This document shows positions 23,848 to 38,800 of a stretch of DNA of 64,000 nucleotides, piece after piece; the stretch's first letter is position 1, and each line of letters opens with the position of its first letter. The DNA lies in assembly GCF_964340395.1 (NCBI RefSeq), contig NC_135562.1, positions 19,465,626 to 19,529,625 of the forward strand. Reading direction: 5' to 3'. The stretch is from Glandiceps talaboti (taxonomy: Eukaryota > Hemichordata > Enteropneusta > Spengelidae). Under the pieces are notes generated by a model. The model did no database searches, was not told the origin of the DNA, and saw nothing but the letters and a program-made list of their open reading frames with translations. A program made the translations under genes and the position numbers.

Positions 23848-26800
23848 ACCATTTGTGAGCTGGTTCAAGTAAAATACGTCCCAATCCCAGTTTCCTATAT
23901 GTGATAGTACACACTGTAATCAAAACAGAAGACATTCACTTGATGAATATCACTATAAATATATTATACATATCATGAACACATCACAATAATACATTAT
24001 TATTATCACATTATATTGGTCAAAAAAAGAGATGAAATGAAAGCTGCACTAGCTGCAACTGAGACGTTTTTTTGACATTGTTGGACAGGATGAGTTATTC
24101 ACCACGAGATAGATTGAAACAGCAGAACCTGGTGACATAGATACACACTGCTAGGACAGAGAATGACCAGAGTATACGTGTACATTCATGTATATTCCAT
24201 ATTTTTTGTTCAACTTGCCTCGGTGTATGCTATAAAGTATAAAAGTTTGATGCAATTTGAGATAAAAACGTGATCAAATATGAGATCCAGACTGCGTTAG
24301 AATGAATCTCTAAGTATTCTGTATATCAGCTCAATCATATCAACCGTAAGTCTTGTCTAAAATAGACTGTTTATCCTTCATGGCCTTTCTGACTAACATT
24401 TGGTATTTGCAAAGTATTTAGGAAAGCCCATCAACAAAGTCAGCTCCTGTCATTTTTTAATCACTGCCTGGAAGGAATCAGAGAGCATTACACACAATCA
24501 GCTGATTGATAATATTGTCATGACGTCATTACCATATGTCAAAGGTCATACAACCCTGGGCAGGATTTATCCCTTGAGTAGAGAAATCAGTTTCAAGACT
24601 CCCATCACATGCACAGATCAGTTTCAAGGCTCCCCTAATCACACACAACTATGATTAGGCCATATAAAATTTTATCTATGAATCTCCCAACATGCATTTA
24701 AAAATTAGGCTAAACATATAAAATTAGAGTGGTGATAAATTTCTTTAATTTTTTGTTTCTATTCATTTTTTTTTTGTTTATGAAATTCAATCTCATTATT
24801 GGATGATAATCTGCTGTGACATTACAACACTATTTGTTTCATGATTTGCAATGACTCTTGTTCTGACTCGTGTCACTATGGAAACAGCACTCACAGTAAA
24901 ATGGTGAACAAAGAGGTGATATCGCATAATAACATCATTATATAATAATTAATATGTACATGTACATATCCTTGCATTTAGTATAGAAACCTTAAGAAGC
25001 AATTTTTACAAGATTTTCTCCTCATTACTGGAGTACTATAGTTCCCAAACATTAGCAAAAGCTCAGTACAATGTACATGTTGTAATACTAATATGCATAT
25101 TTATACATTGAAAGTTTTGCCAGCTTTTCTCCATGCTTCCCGTTACCATAGTTCCCAAATCTTAAACACTATATACATGTATCCAAGCATACTGTCAGTG
25201 TCAGAGTTCCTTTGATGCAATGACAATCATTGACTACTTGACAACCATAGAGAACCAAATATGTATTTTATTGTGGCTTCTTTAGCCAAAATGTTGTGAC
25301 CATGCAATGACAATCACTGACTGCTTGACAACCTGTAAACAAGCCTCCACCATAGATGGCAAAATGTTGAAATGTACAACACCCTGGAGACACTGCAATT
25401 GACGTCATCCAACCATCTCAAGGGTATTCAATGATTTATCAATTAATCTGACCACATTCATAGAATATGTCAAACTAACAAATATTCAACATGATAATTC
25501 TCCTTAATGTTAACTGCCGGCTTTATGCCAAACAATATTATATATCATTGAACCCAAAAAATGAAATATTAATTTTTAATATAAAATCTACGTTTTATTA
25601 ATTCTATGTGGTGTACAGGGTACATATGAATTTAATACCATTGCAGATTAAACATGTAATATTTAAAATGCAATTAATTTAGATGGTTCATAAATTCATG
25701 ATTATTATGAGTACTTTGACCTAATATTACATAGTCTAAATACACTACATATGTTTTGTTGGTTGGTGGATTTTATTTTGAGTTTCATATCCCAAATATG
25801 ATTAAACTTTGATAACATCTAATGTACTTCTCAGTTCTGTATATACATTATGTTTATGGTATGGTTCTAGAAACCTGGTAACAGAGAGAGGGAAATCTGC
25901 AAAAAATCTACTGTTTCCTCTTTATATTCAGTGTTTTGCTAAAGTTTAACGAAAAACAGGAGGGGGGGGGTATAGTAAAATTTACAAAGTTTCCTACACA
26001 TCATTAGACATTTTAGAACCTGGGTAACAGAACGGGGGAATTAATTCAGAAAGATGTACAAACTAAATGCTATATCATGTTAAATTACATTTTGGTAGGA
26101 CCCCCTCCCCTTCCTCCCAATTCTTTTGATGCGAAATAAGACCCTTACCCCCTTGATGCGAAAAAAAAGACATTAGGAATCACTGAGTTTTCATTTACAT
26201 GTAACAAGGATGTCTAGATGATTGTAAGAACTTTACGGTAGAATTCCCTACCTCAGATATATTTCATTTATTTCATTTATTTTATTCCTACAAATATGAA
26301 TATATATGATAATAAAATACATGATACCAGAAGAAAGTGATACTCAAATAATAATATTAATGTATTCATCTTTACAACGTTTCTGTTAAAGGCCAGAGTT
26401 TTAATCCCTGGTTCTCACATTTGTGTTACCGTATCATTTTGAGTTATAAGGATTATTATTTTGTTCTGGATCAATTTTTTCCAAAGCTCTGCCAGACACC
26501 TGGTTTACACAAATTTGTTAATTTTCATCTGAAATACAATGTAGGCTTGTAAGGACATTATTAACCCTTACAATGCCATGCCTGCATATAACACAGACAG
26601 TAATGTCCCTTCCGAGTTCCCAGGCCACGTCTCCATATATATGCAGACAGTATGTTCATTCCGAGTTCGCAGGCCACATCTGCATATATATATATATTGA
26701 GGCAATATATTCCTTCTGAGTTCCCTGGCTACATCTGCATATATGCATACAAGTATATTCATTTGCATAAGCCCAATTTTCACATCTTCACCTCATATCT

Positions 26801-29800
26801 GAGAAAATTTGTATTAATTTGACAATATATGTGTTAAGTGTGGATAAGCAAAAAATTGGATTGACTGTATGTTTTATTATCCTTTCAAGTTAAAAGTTGA
26901 TAATAGGGAACTTGCAATCCAGACTGAGATTATCTGTGGTTATTGCAATACCTAATCTGGAGCTACCGATAAAATAAACCTCACACAATGGTCAGGATAA
27001 CTATGAATTGATCATTTGTGGTTAAAAACAATGTAATAATGTCATTTGCAATGCCTATTGATTAGTATTTATTATCACATTTCCCATGATGCAACATTCA
27101 ACATGGCGGGTTTGCAAGTTCCTTATAGTAGATAAATAGATACTACTCTGTAGTGGAAAAAGTCCTTGGCCTAAAGAGTCTTTTGCTTGAAAAGTCAATG
27201 GCATCTTAAGGGGTTAAATAAAGGTAAACTAATCCATAACCTGCACACAAAAGTACCAATGGTAAAATATACCTGAGTTCCCAAGTCACTTTATTGGGGA
27301 GGAGTTTCCAAAATACAATTATAATACAATATGTGATAACTAAGTCACTTTTTAAATAAATGATTTTTCATTTCTGTTTAATACTGGGGTTGCAAAATCT
27401 AGACGGATACTTTTGTTGGTGTTGAAGTATATTTGTTCAAGATGTTAATAAATAAATAAATAAAAAATCAAACACTATGTAAACAAACAAATAAATAAAG
27501 ACAAATCATCTACTATGTAAAAAAATAAATAAATAAATAAATAAATACAACTCATATACTATGTATAACATGGTTTATATTTTCACTCTGAAATAGTTTT
27601 TCCAAAGTATTTTTCTACCTGCGTGTAAATGCGTTATATTCTCTTGCATTTTGTTTTTGTTTTTGTTTTTTTTGTCATTTTTTTCCCTTTCAGCAGCATA
27701 AGGGTGTACTGTTCTGAATGACATTAATACTAAATGTTACTTTCTAGAAATTTTGGAAAATAAATTAAAATATTTCTTTATTCATGCACTGCCTCATTCA
27801 TTTCTGGAATGTCTGTTTGCTGTGTAAACGCCTTGATGGTTGTCATTAGTGATGTCAGGAGAGAGGATGCAAACCATAAACCAAAATGAACTATAGAGGG
27901 CGTAGTTTCAAATCAGCCACTACCATGTAGTATTTTGTGTCCAAATTCTGCGTGTGACAAAATACACACTGAAGATTTACTACTGTGGAAAAGTAGCTTT
28001 ATAAGTTAGACACTGAAACAATTGTTCAATGCAGTAGTTGATACAAGTGGGTGATGGCAGTAGTGCCTCAGTTGTGTAAATCTAATCACCCACAGGAACA
28101 CTGGTCCTCAAAAAAGTCCCCAAAAATAGAATCTACAAGATATTAATGAAAGTAATAATTTTCTTAGTTTCGTGATCAAGATTTTTTGCATAGTTTCATT
28201 TTCATCCTATTTCATTTGTACAGAGCTATATGTATGTTTCATAGCTATTAACGTTATTGCATTACATGTTGATAACTTTTTATTAGTTTCATTTACACCA
28301 GTCTCAATTTGACCTTTATTTTACATAATGCAAAGGATTATTTAAATAGAATTTAAATTTGTAAAGGATTACGTGGATTATTAGGCTTGTTTATCATCTT
28401 TTCTCATTTTTTTTTCATTTTATGATGAAACAATTCCTTTTCCGGAGACACAATAATAGAGAAAACTTAAATTTTCCGATACCATTTCCAAATATTTGTC
28501 GTCATTCTGCCAAGGAATATATGAGTAACCAAAAGGGCCTTGTTGCTATGGGTTACCAGATGAGTAGCTACAAAACCAGTATTTTCCAGATGAATTAAGA
28601 AAATAATGTCAATCTAGAAATTTGGCTAAAGACTAATTTTTGCTTCTTTCTGTGGACAACAAAAATGCAAAAATAAGTAGCGACTAAAATGCCTCCTTGT
28701 ATCAGTCTAACATGAAAATTAGTCTTTGGGAATTAGCTATATAATAGTTAGACTGGAAAAGTGCAAGTTTCTAGTGATGAAAATATCTATGTTTACATGT
28801 ACAGTCTGCACAAGTATATTTCATGGAAAATTTGGAAAAAAAAATATGCTTGAGAATGTTTTGATTTCCGCCAAACTAAAATAACTACATTTGTATATCT
28901 AGTCTAATGGCATACATGCCGATTGTCGTGACTGAACAATTGAGCTATAAATCGCATATATTTTGTTTGATTGTGTTCAACTTACCTTGTGCGAAGGATA
29001 GTTAATATTTCCACACGATGTTTTCAATTGCAAATGAAATACATGTCAACCACACGCTGAACAACAGCACAGATGTTTGATCAAATTTACATTAATGTAA
29101 GAAGAAGAAAAGAAAACCTAGTTTGTTTTGTTGTTGGCCTAGATTGTGTGACAGCTATACCTGGAAGGATTGATTGATTTATTGATGTCTAATGGCTGAT
29201 ATGTGACCATCATTATAATATCTCACACCGCTTTCAACTCGCCCTTTTATTTATTTCCTATTGCAAATTTTAACTAAGTAGAAGCTTATATTTGTTTTCT
29301 TAGAAAGACAAGTTTTATTTCTTAAATACAGTTTCAGGTATTTTTTAACACTTTTACAATATGGATTGTTCGGCCAATTTGTATTAACTCCTCTGAATTT
29401 TCAGTACTACATGTACTGGGGTTCCACTGCATTTTTCAATTTTTAATTCTTTTTGATCGTTTTGTCACAAGCTAGTCTGCCATTTGGCTTTATTACAATA
29501 GGAAGTAGGATTGTTTTTTCAAATTTGACAGTGGGGCTGAGCATTTAAAAAATTTCACTCTTTAGGTTTTCATGGTTTACATTCAATGACTTTCCAGGAA
29601 TGGTTTGAAATTCTGAGATTAATTCAAAAGTCTTTCCAGGAATGGGTTGAAATTCCGGGATTAAGTTAGTGGGCTTTCTAGGAAAGGTTGCACTCTACTA
29701 CTCGCTACAAATTTTCCATTAATATATATACACATACACAAAAAAGAGTGGGGAAATCTTATAAATCCACAGTAGTACATTATAATCCCGATAGCAGTTT

Positions 29801-32800
29801 CTCGGAATGGCCTGCTTGCTGTCTCTTACTTTCCCAGTATGTGGAAACCGATACTTTGCATGTAATTCCTAGAAGTAAAGACAATGATAGACAAGACTGT
29901 CATTTGCCTAGGAGTTCCTGGAAGCTACAACATTGTAGGCCTGGGGTAGTGTACAATTTGTAACTACAACTGTATAGGATAATTGTCATAATAGAGAGAC
30001 TGCATACATGTATAAAGTAAATTGACAACATTCATACAATACATGTACTGCTTCCCAAGGAAACTTTGGTCACTATGTCAACTTTATAAAACTAATCAGT
30101 GCCAACACAGAGTACTTCACAGATTGACTGTCAATTTGTATAAAATTATGTCAGTGATACATATCATTAGTCTATAGACAGTCTATAGTCTATACATATT
30201 CTAGTCTAGATATAGTCTATAGAGTCATGTAGTCTATAATAAACAAATTACTTACTTTGTTAACTTTACAACTCCACTAACTGTAACCAAAGTATTATTT
30301 TTTTCAATCCAAAAGCTAACAATTCACATAATTATGGAAAAATTGTTGAAATACCAGTAATTAGACATTGTTCTTTATACCATGCACAAGTCAGGTTCAA
30401 CAAAAAACACATCACGCCAACACATGTCTACGTCATTGGGGAAATAAAGTCTAAATATCAATTAGCAATCAAAGGTTTATTTTAACTAGCTAGACTATAG
30501 TAAGAAGTTGAAATTGTGATTTATTAATGACACTGAATTTTGCCTGTGAACCCCCCAAAAAACAATTTCAATTTTCATTTGATATATTTCTTCCTCAGCT
30601 GTGTACATGACGTATACTGCTAGTGCTTCACAAATATTAGTCCAGTTGCCAGAGGGTCTTTTTTGGGGTGAACCTTGCAATGTGAGTTATATAATGTTTT
30701 TTTGCAGATTCCACCTCAGAATGGTGTCTTGATAACATATCTGACAGGTGTCACTCGTGCACCCTTGGGCATTTTGTTACATTGCGAGAAAACTGAAATG
30801 TCATGTATTGCTATTGGTTCACATGGGTTTTCGGTAGGGTCAATATTTAAATGACTATAAAACTATGTCAAAGTCAAGTCAAAGTCATATCTAAAGCTTA
30901 CATACAACATGTACTACATTTATATCTTATGAATTATCATCAATCGTCTCAACAAAACTCAACAGGTTTCCAAAGTTCTGACTAATTTTTTAAAATGTTT
31001 ATGTTAGTATGTTCATACTGGTTTTCACAAACCACCATACTGGTATTCTGTATGTGCTGCATAGATAAGTAATCATAACCTACATACATGATCTATATTG
31101 AGTACTAAGAATACCTAGAATAGAACAGTTGATCAATAATGAACTCTGCACTGCTCTCCTTCAAAATATTTGTGCAATACCGGGGTATTTGTGTGTTTTG
31201 ATTGGAACTAAATGTCAGAACTATAAATGGCTTACTTCTAGGGTTGTGTTTATTTTCTTGTTATTGTTTTTAAGATGTGCAATATGTGATAATAAACTTA
31301 TCATTTCCTAAAATACAAGAGAACTATGAATTGCTACATTGTTCAGATTTCACTTTATGCAGTGACAGACTAAAAATTTAATTTAGATTTAGAAACGATT
31401 CCAAGCCAAATGGTGGCTACAGTTTTTGTAAATTTTTTCCTGTCAAAAAGAACACAAATTTGTAAATGCCATGACCCTAATCATATGAGAGATCCCATGA
31501 TGCATCAGTACAAGTGTGGTATACTCTTACTACATTGTGTATTTCACTCTATTTTTATATTATATTTGTACATTTTGATACTGTGGAATACTAAACTCCC
31601 ACTTGGAATATATTTTCACTGTTTCCATAATTTGGTGTAGGTGTTTTTAGCTTGAAATCCCTTGACAGTACTTTTCATTCATAGACACCCTACAGAGTTT
31701 CCCAAGTAAGTGCAAAAAAGGTTTAGGCAGTTCACACAATTTTTATTTTCAGTGATAATAAAATCAATTGAAAATAAAGTATTTGACAGTACAGTGTACA
31801 TTGTAGATAAGTTTGTAAATACTAAATGTATGTTTGATTATTTCTGCATGGCAATAAACATTATTACATTTTTGTATTAACATATTACTATATGTGTCCT
31901 GGGCAACTTTTAGTTTCAAGCTGTGGTATATTTCTTCAAGATAGAGCAGCTTACAATATCCTGTCCTTATATATACTACCTATTGCTTCAAAACCACTAC
32001 AGTCTAGTTTTAAAGGGGAACACAACTCCACGAAATAGTGACATTTTCATATAAAATAAGTCATGGGTTCTGGAGAATCATTTCATGATTTTTACATCAC
32101 CCATCACGAAAACATTAAGTTGATTTTGTGCATCTATTGGGTATCTTTGCCATGGGCTATTGCATCATGGGAGATAGCAGTAATACATTATTCAATGGTT
32201 GAACACTGAATATTCATAACAGCTGTTTTACACTGGTGTACAGCACTTTGTATTTGTGAAAATTCAGTGTTCAACCATTGAATAATGTATTTCTGCTATC
32301 TCCAATGATGCAATGGCCCATAGCGCAGATACCATATGAATGCATAAGATAAACTTGGTGTTTCTTTGAAATCGGAAATAATTGTTGGCAAGGACTAATA
32401 ATAAAATGTGTGGTTCCAATTACGTTCAAGTTTAGAATAGGTGGGGGTACGCAGATTTTTTTTGTTTATGTTTGAGTGTCTAGTTCATGTAGTTATGTTT
32501 TCCATTGTTTTCCAAATGGTCTCTGTGTTATTGGTTTCTTCCCATCAGATATACAGCCATTACAGATTGGAAGAACAGTGTTATAGTTTCTTTTTAAGTG
32601 GATGTCAGTTTCCGCATCAACTATTCCTGACGAGACTTCCAAATTTTCGTGATTTTATTATTTTTTTCTCAAATATGTAAAATAAAAGTTTAGGGTCGGC
32701 AGTGAAAAACGAGGTGGGGTCGGGTAACTGGAATCACACAATTTTTTCATTAGGCCTAATGTAGTCTAGTTCCTATACAGCTTTATTACGATTTACACTT

Positions 32801-35800
32801 CCACTCACAGTCTAGTCGAAGTCGTTACTCTAGAAGTCCTGAGATGCATGAGATGCAATTTAAAATTCATCCACAGCCACCCACACAGTCATTAACATAA
32901 TGTCTTTGTTAATCAATCACAAAATTCTAACCAATAACACAGTCCCTCATAAAGTTAGTGTTTATTGGGGCAGTTATGTAATGTCCAAATATGGTATATT
33001 TGTCAGCTCAGGATGCTACCTATACACTGTTTACGTCACTATAATAGTTGGGGTTCACTGATTAGATGAACAACTTTTTGTGCTGATTGAGGGACTTTGA
33101 TCAGACTTGGTTTAGTTAGAGACGATGTTGGCATCCAAACTAGGAATAATGTACATTTTGTAAATCATGAGATGACTCTCCCGAACCCAAGTTTTATCAA
33201 ACTGTATCTAATTTCTGGAGTGGCGTACCCCTTTAAGTTACAGCCACACGTTGACATGTGTCTACACAGTGTGCCATGTTTGTCAGATAACACTGTCGGT
33301 AAGGTAAATGACCAACAACTTGAAAAGGCAAGTTATTTATGGAACAAACAATCACCAAGTTTGAAGGGCCAAATCCTATGTCTTACATCAATGCTTTTTA
33401 CTGGTACACTAGCTGAGGAGAAAAGCTAAGGGTTATTTATAGAAAGATGAATGAATTACAACCGGAACTGATAGAAAGGAGTGACTGGAGTTGGGTTAAT
33501 GTCTTACATCCACCTTGGATGGAGCGGTCACTCAAGACCACTGACATACTTAAATATAATGGTGACATCTCAAGGCTGACTGACTTCCCAACTGGACTAT
33601 TGTGCTGTATACAGCTGTCGACTCCAACTCACACTCACTAGTCCCCACTAATCCATCCCAACACATCCTGCCACTAAATACAAAATACTTTCAGATTATA
33701 TGCATGTAGTCTTGGTATATCCTTTTTCATTATCTCTATACCCTGTATGTAAGCTGATGACAAAGGCAGAGGTAGACACATTGTTCGATCACAAAATCTA
33801 GAATTCTAGATTTCAATCAAAATGAAATGTTAAAATCTAAAGCCGTAATTGGAATCTTTTGATAGAAGTCGTGACTAGAAGACTGACTGAGTTTACTCTT
33901 ATTATACAAAGCTCTCTCCTTGTAGCTTGGGATTGCAATGTCTATGGATGACAATGAAAGACAGGAAGTTAAATCTTGACTCGCAAACATAATCCTACCA
34001 CATATTAATGTCATGCACCTCTAAAATACAAATCTTAAATGTTTTATAAATTTAAAGTGAGAATGAATGTCCATGGACTCAGGGTTCATATTTTCGAATG
34101 AAATTTCTACTCACAGACACAGAGTCAAAACATTTTGTTTGGAAGCAAATTCCAAATTTTTGCTGACGTATAACCATATTGTCCAAATCGACAGGGATGT
34201 ACCATTACTTGAAACTTTAATAGTTCTAGAAAATTTCAAACTCATTCTAAGTTACAATCACGAAAAAAAAATGAGGTGTTACCTTACAATCTTTTCAAAG
34301 ACTATAAGAAGTCAAACTGATAACAAAATGAAGTCATGCTAGAATCCGCAGAATACTGCCGGAGTGAATGCAGCGTTTACTCTATTGGGAAATACGATAT
34401 TCATGATTTCATTGAAAACAAGATGGTCAAACCTCAAATATACTTGTAAACATTTCAAAACGACCACGAACATGTTTTCATATTTCAAAACTGGACAGCT
34501 TTGGAACGTACTTGTACCAGGACGTCGTTGTATAGCTTTTGAATGTTTTACCAGGACATACAATATGGAAATTTATCACACAGCATTTGAACGTTCTTAT
34601 ACAGTGTGTACACTGTATACATGTATATGCAAATTCACTGCACAGCTTTTGAATATTCTTTTCCATAGCAATATATCTGAAAGAAGTCCTGTATGCACAA
34701 CAAAGAAAGTTACATGTAGCATGATAAGGAAAGTTAGTGAGTGCCTTGATCTTGAAAACACTCTCATTTTGTAGCAATCACAGTACAGGTGTTCAACTGT
34801 CTTTGTTAATTGAATACTGGTAATTTTGAAAGTATGCGGACTTCATTGACATCGACTGTTGCAAATTGCATGATAGTTGTACGCAGATGTCCAACACTTA
34901 ACTAGTATATGAGCGATGTCTGATATGATGGTTTAGATGAGTTGAAAGAAAAGTGAAATTACACCGAGGCCATACTGCCTCCAAGGATGTGTCTCCAAGG
35001 AACACCTCAAGAGATAACTAGTACTCCAGGGATACTTGAAATCCACACAAAGTCTGAATGTCATCCAACTCTTCTCTCTCTCTCTTTCTTATAATTGCAT
35101 ATTTGATGCACCAGATACAAAGTTAATATGACTATAATACACACTTCTGTATTTTCTAGGGATTTAAGTTTTACACTAAATAATAATAATGATATTTACA
35201 AGGAAGAGAGGCAGCAAAGGCACTTCATGAATGACTTCTTCAGGAAATAAAGAACAACCGAAAATATTCAAACTTAAATACAAGTTGTGTTCTTTTATAC
35301 TGACTAGTCTTTGAAATGTTGCTACTGTTCATTCCATTTGATAGAATACTTGATGCAAAGACAAATTAAGGCCTAGTTTACATGTAGCTTTTTCTATACT
35401 GTCCTGTCCTAATAAGCACTATTTTGTAATCTAAGCGTTCACATAAACAAAAACAACAACAGCAACAACAACAACAACTAGTACTACTACTACTACTACT
35501 ACTACCACTACCAATACTAATACTTTTGAGTGTTCATTTTGTTTAGCTTTCTCTATTTCCATGGGATAGAAGGTACATCATACAACTGAGATCAATGTCT
35601 ACCATCTATACATGTACATCTTTGAAATAGTCTGCATGCAATCATGACAAAATTCTAAATGAATAAATGTGGAGTCAAAATGTCAAATAATTCTAGCATT
35701 TTAAAATTAAACTAAGTAATTTGACTGCTGTGTTGACCACTGCTATAAAGGATATAGGAAGGTATTCAATTCAATCCCATTCCTACTATAAAGTTACAAT

Positions 35801-38800
35801 AAAGTCAATCATTTGATGCCTCAAATATTTGCTGCATAATAAATTCACCAATTGTGATATTTTACTTGCATGACATTTGTTTGCCATCTGCATGTGGGTA
35901 GGTTTGCTGGTAAATTTAGAAGAAAACAAACATATTTTGTCTTTGCTTGAAGTTTCCAGGGATGGCTGTATTTCTAACTATTTTAAATGGAAACACCTTC
36001 ACAATAATAACTAAACATATATTTAAATGCATTGAAGTTGTATAAGACAATCAAACTTTGAACTTTTACATTTTACATTTCGCCAGTGTAGTAGCTAGAT
36101 CTAGGTACAAACAGAAAATTAATCAACAGAAAAGTGAATTTTACATGACATGGTGGCATTGTTTTTTTTCTTCTGTGCCTGGTACAATGGTAGGTTTTGG
36201 GGAATTTGTGGAGCCTCTCATGTACATGTAGATGATTAAAATCTGAATAAACGCAAAATGCCAAGAAGTCACGCTGGTTTTATGCTCGTTATAATAAAAA
36301 ATTAATGAAATGTCTGTAATAAGCAATAAATTTAAACTTTACCTGCTATCAGTAATAACTAAATTACTACATTTGATATAGATATTGAAACATATATATC
36401 ACTGATGTACATTACAAATTTTTAAAATGTTTTTCATGACTTTTTCTGTCTCTTTAAACGTAGTCAATGTAATGAAACCTCAAATGTACTTTTAGTGAGG
36501 AATGTTGTGACGGATTCACCAGACCAATGATTTTAACAACAGCTGCAATACGTGATATCATCTTTGCAGTGTTCTCGCCATGATAGAGAAAGCATGGTGC
36601 ACAGACCATTCTTGCTATCTAGGCTGCCATGCTTGGCAGGTTTCTATCATGCTTCAAAAGAGTTCATTATACCGTGCAAGAACCAAGTTGAACAAAAATT
36701 ATAGAATGTACATGTATATTCTACTTCACAACAACGTGTATCTAAGTCTACATCACTGGTTCTGCTGTGTTCAAAATATGACTCAAAACATTCAAATTGC
36801 CACTACATTCACGATTTTCTTTACTGGCGCTGCAATTTCTTTCTTCATTCAGCTGTAAAAATACTCGTGACCTAAGGGGTTGTCACCACTCATCTAGCGA
36901 CTCATAGTGACAAAGGCCCCTAAGGTCACTCATATTTTCCTTGGCTGAACGAAGAAAAATATTGTGGAAAATTATCTAAATATCTTACAATCTAAGTAAA
37001 CGGCAAAGATATTGTAAACTTCCGAAATATTTTTCCCCCTTGTAGGTTATACCTGGAAATTACTATAAGGTTAGTGAATGCCAGCGATATTGCAAACTTA
37101 CAAAATATTATTTCCTGTGTAGCCTATTTGTAAGCTGAGTCACATGATATTGTTAACTTTCAGCTTTTAATACCAAACATCAAATTGCAGCTAGCTACTC
37201 CTGTTATAATCTTAAATTGACCAAAATACATGAGAGCTGATGACGTTGGGCCAGGCTAATTCAGGATTAGTTTGCCTTGCCAAGGAGACATCACATCTTA
37301 AAGAATGAGACTATGTCATACAATCTAACAAGTTTCCCCAGTGACGTCTGGAAGTCATTCAGTCGCTGATAAGGCTCACATTTTAAAACTATTTGTTTCT
37401 CTCTATAACTTGAATGATTTCTAAAATAATAATTTGGAAAACATTGAAAGGAAAATTGAAGTATTACTTATCAATTTTTAGGTCTTCCTTGTTTGGAATT
37501 TTTACCGAGCACTACTAATGGGAGAAAATAGTTTGTAAATTCACACTGTTTTATACTGAAAACTTGGTTGTCAAGTGAGATAAAATGTTTTGAATTCATT
37601 CACTTTCACTTATCAGTACAGAGTTTTAATAGATCCGAACTTAGGCAGAAGTGACGTACATTGTACATGTTGTATGGGCCAATGGTTTATTCTGTCAAAC
37701 ATATTGTTGACTGCTTAATCTATTGTTCTACAATAACAATAGAAAGAATCAACAATAGAAACAAAAACAATTTAGAAACAATCAACAATACAAATAATCA
37801 ACAAATACAAATAATAGGCCTTTCCAAAATTTGCCATGGTGGCGCTCTACTTCCTGTCTGTGTGTACATTGGGGGTATACATGGTATAGGTTACTCAGTT
37901 AATCATACTCATAGAACACGCTTTCCTTGATGTCTGAACAATGCAAAAATCATCCCTGATTTACACTTCTACAGTATACAATGAACAAAGTTCTTAAGAA
38001 ACGGTACTATGAGATGATGACACCTCCAATTTGAGTGACGATTCTGTATTTTCTATTTCCTGTTTGCAGTCTGCAATGGCCTATTAGATGTTATTCCTAA
38101 TATTTTTCTTTATTCAGCCAAGGAAAATATGAGTCACCTAAGGGGGTTTGTTACTACACGGCGTTAGATGAATAGTGATGAAACCCTTAGGTCATGAGTA
38201 TTTTCTGGTTAAATAAAGAAAAATGTTGGAGAACAACATACAAATGTATTTATACCAGTGCCGTAATATCAAAGGAAAATTGAGGAAAGTAATGGCAATT
38301 TTGAACATTTTGGCTCATATTTCGAACACAGTAGAACCAGTGATAGACATGTGTTGTCATGATGTACATGTAGAACAGCCAGAGTATAAATTCTATATTT
38401 TTTGTTCAACTTGGCTTGTGCATGGTATAGTTTGTCAATCAAGGCCAATATGACACTTCTGACTAAGTTCAAATCCTTGAACTGGTAAGTTTAAGTGATA
38501 CATGTACTGGTAAGTTTAAGTGATACACGTACTACTGGTAAGTTTAAGTGATATATGTACAGGAATACAATTATGTATGTTTTTCTTGTTTAACAGGTAC
38601 ATGTTGGTGTTTATTATAAAACAGTGTGAATTCACAAGGTATACATGTACTTTCCAAATCTACAATTTCATTGAAAATCCACTGAGGTGTGAAACTAGTC
38701 TGAAATTCAAGATGTTTCTATACTATAGAAACTAAGAACTGTATAGTGTTGGGTCTTATTACATTTAACATCTTAGGAGAAGTTTTCTCAGACTGTCTAA

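Noticed and set aside
23439-23872. Thr/His/Tyr-rich ORFs
   Set aside because: Read-through of CA and ACAT microsatellites.
34364-34774. Overlapping 136- and 99-codon ORFs on both strands
   Set aside because: No domain seen; mutual overlap on opposite strands is typical of chance frames.
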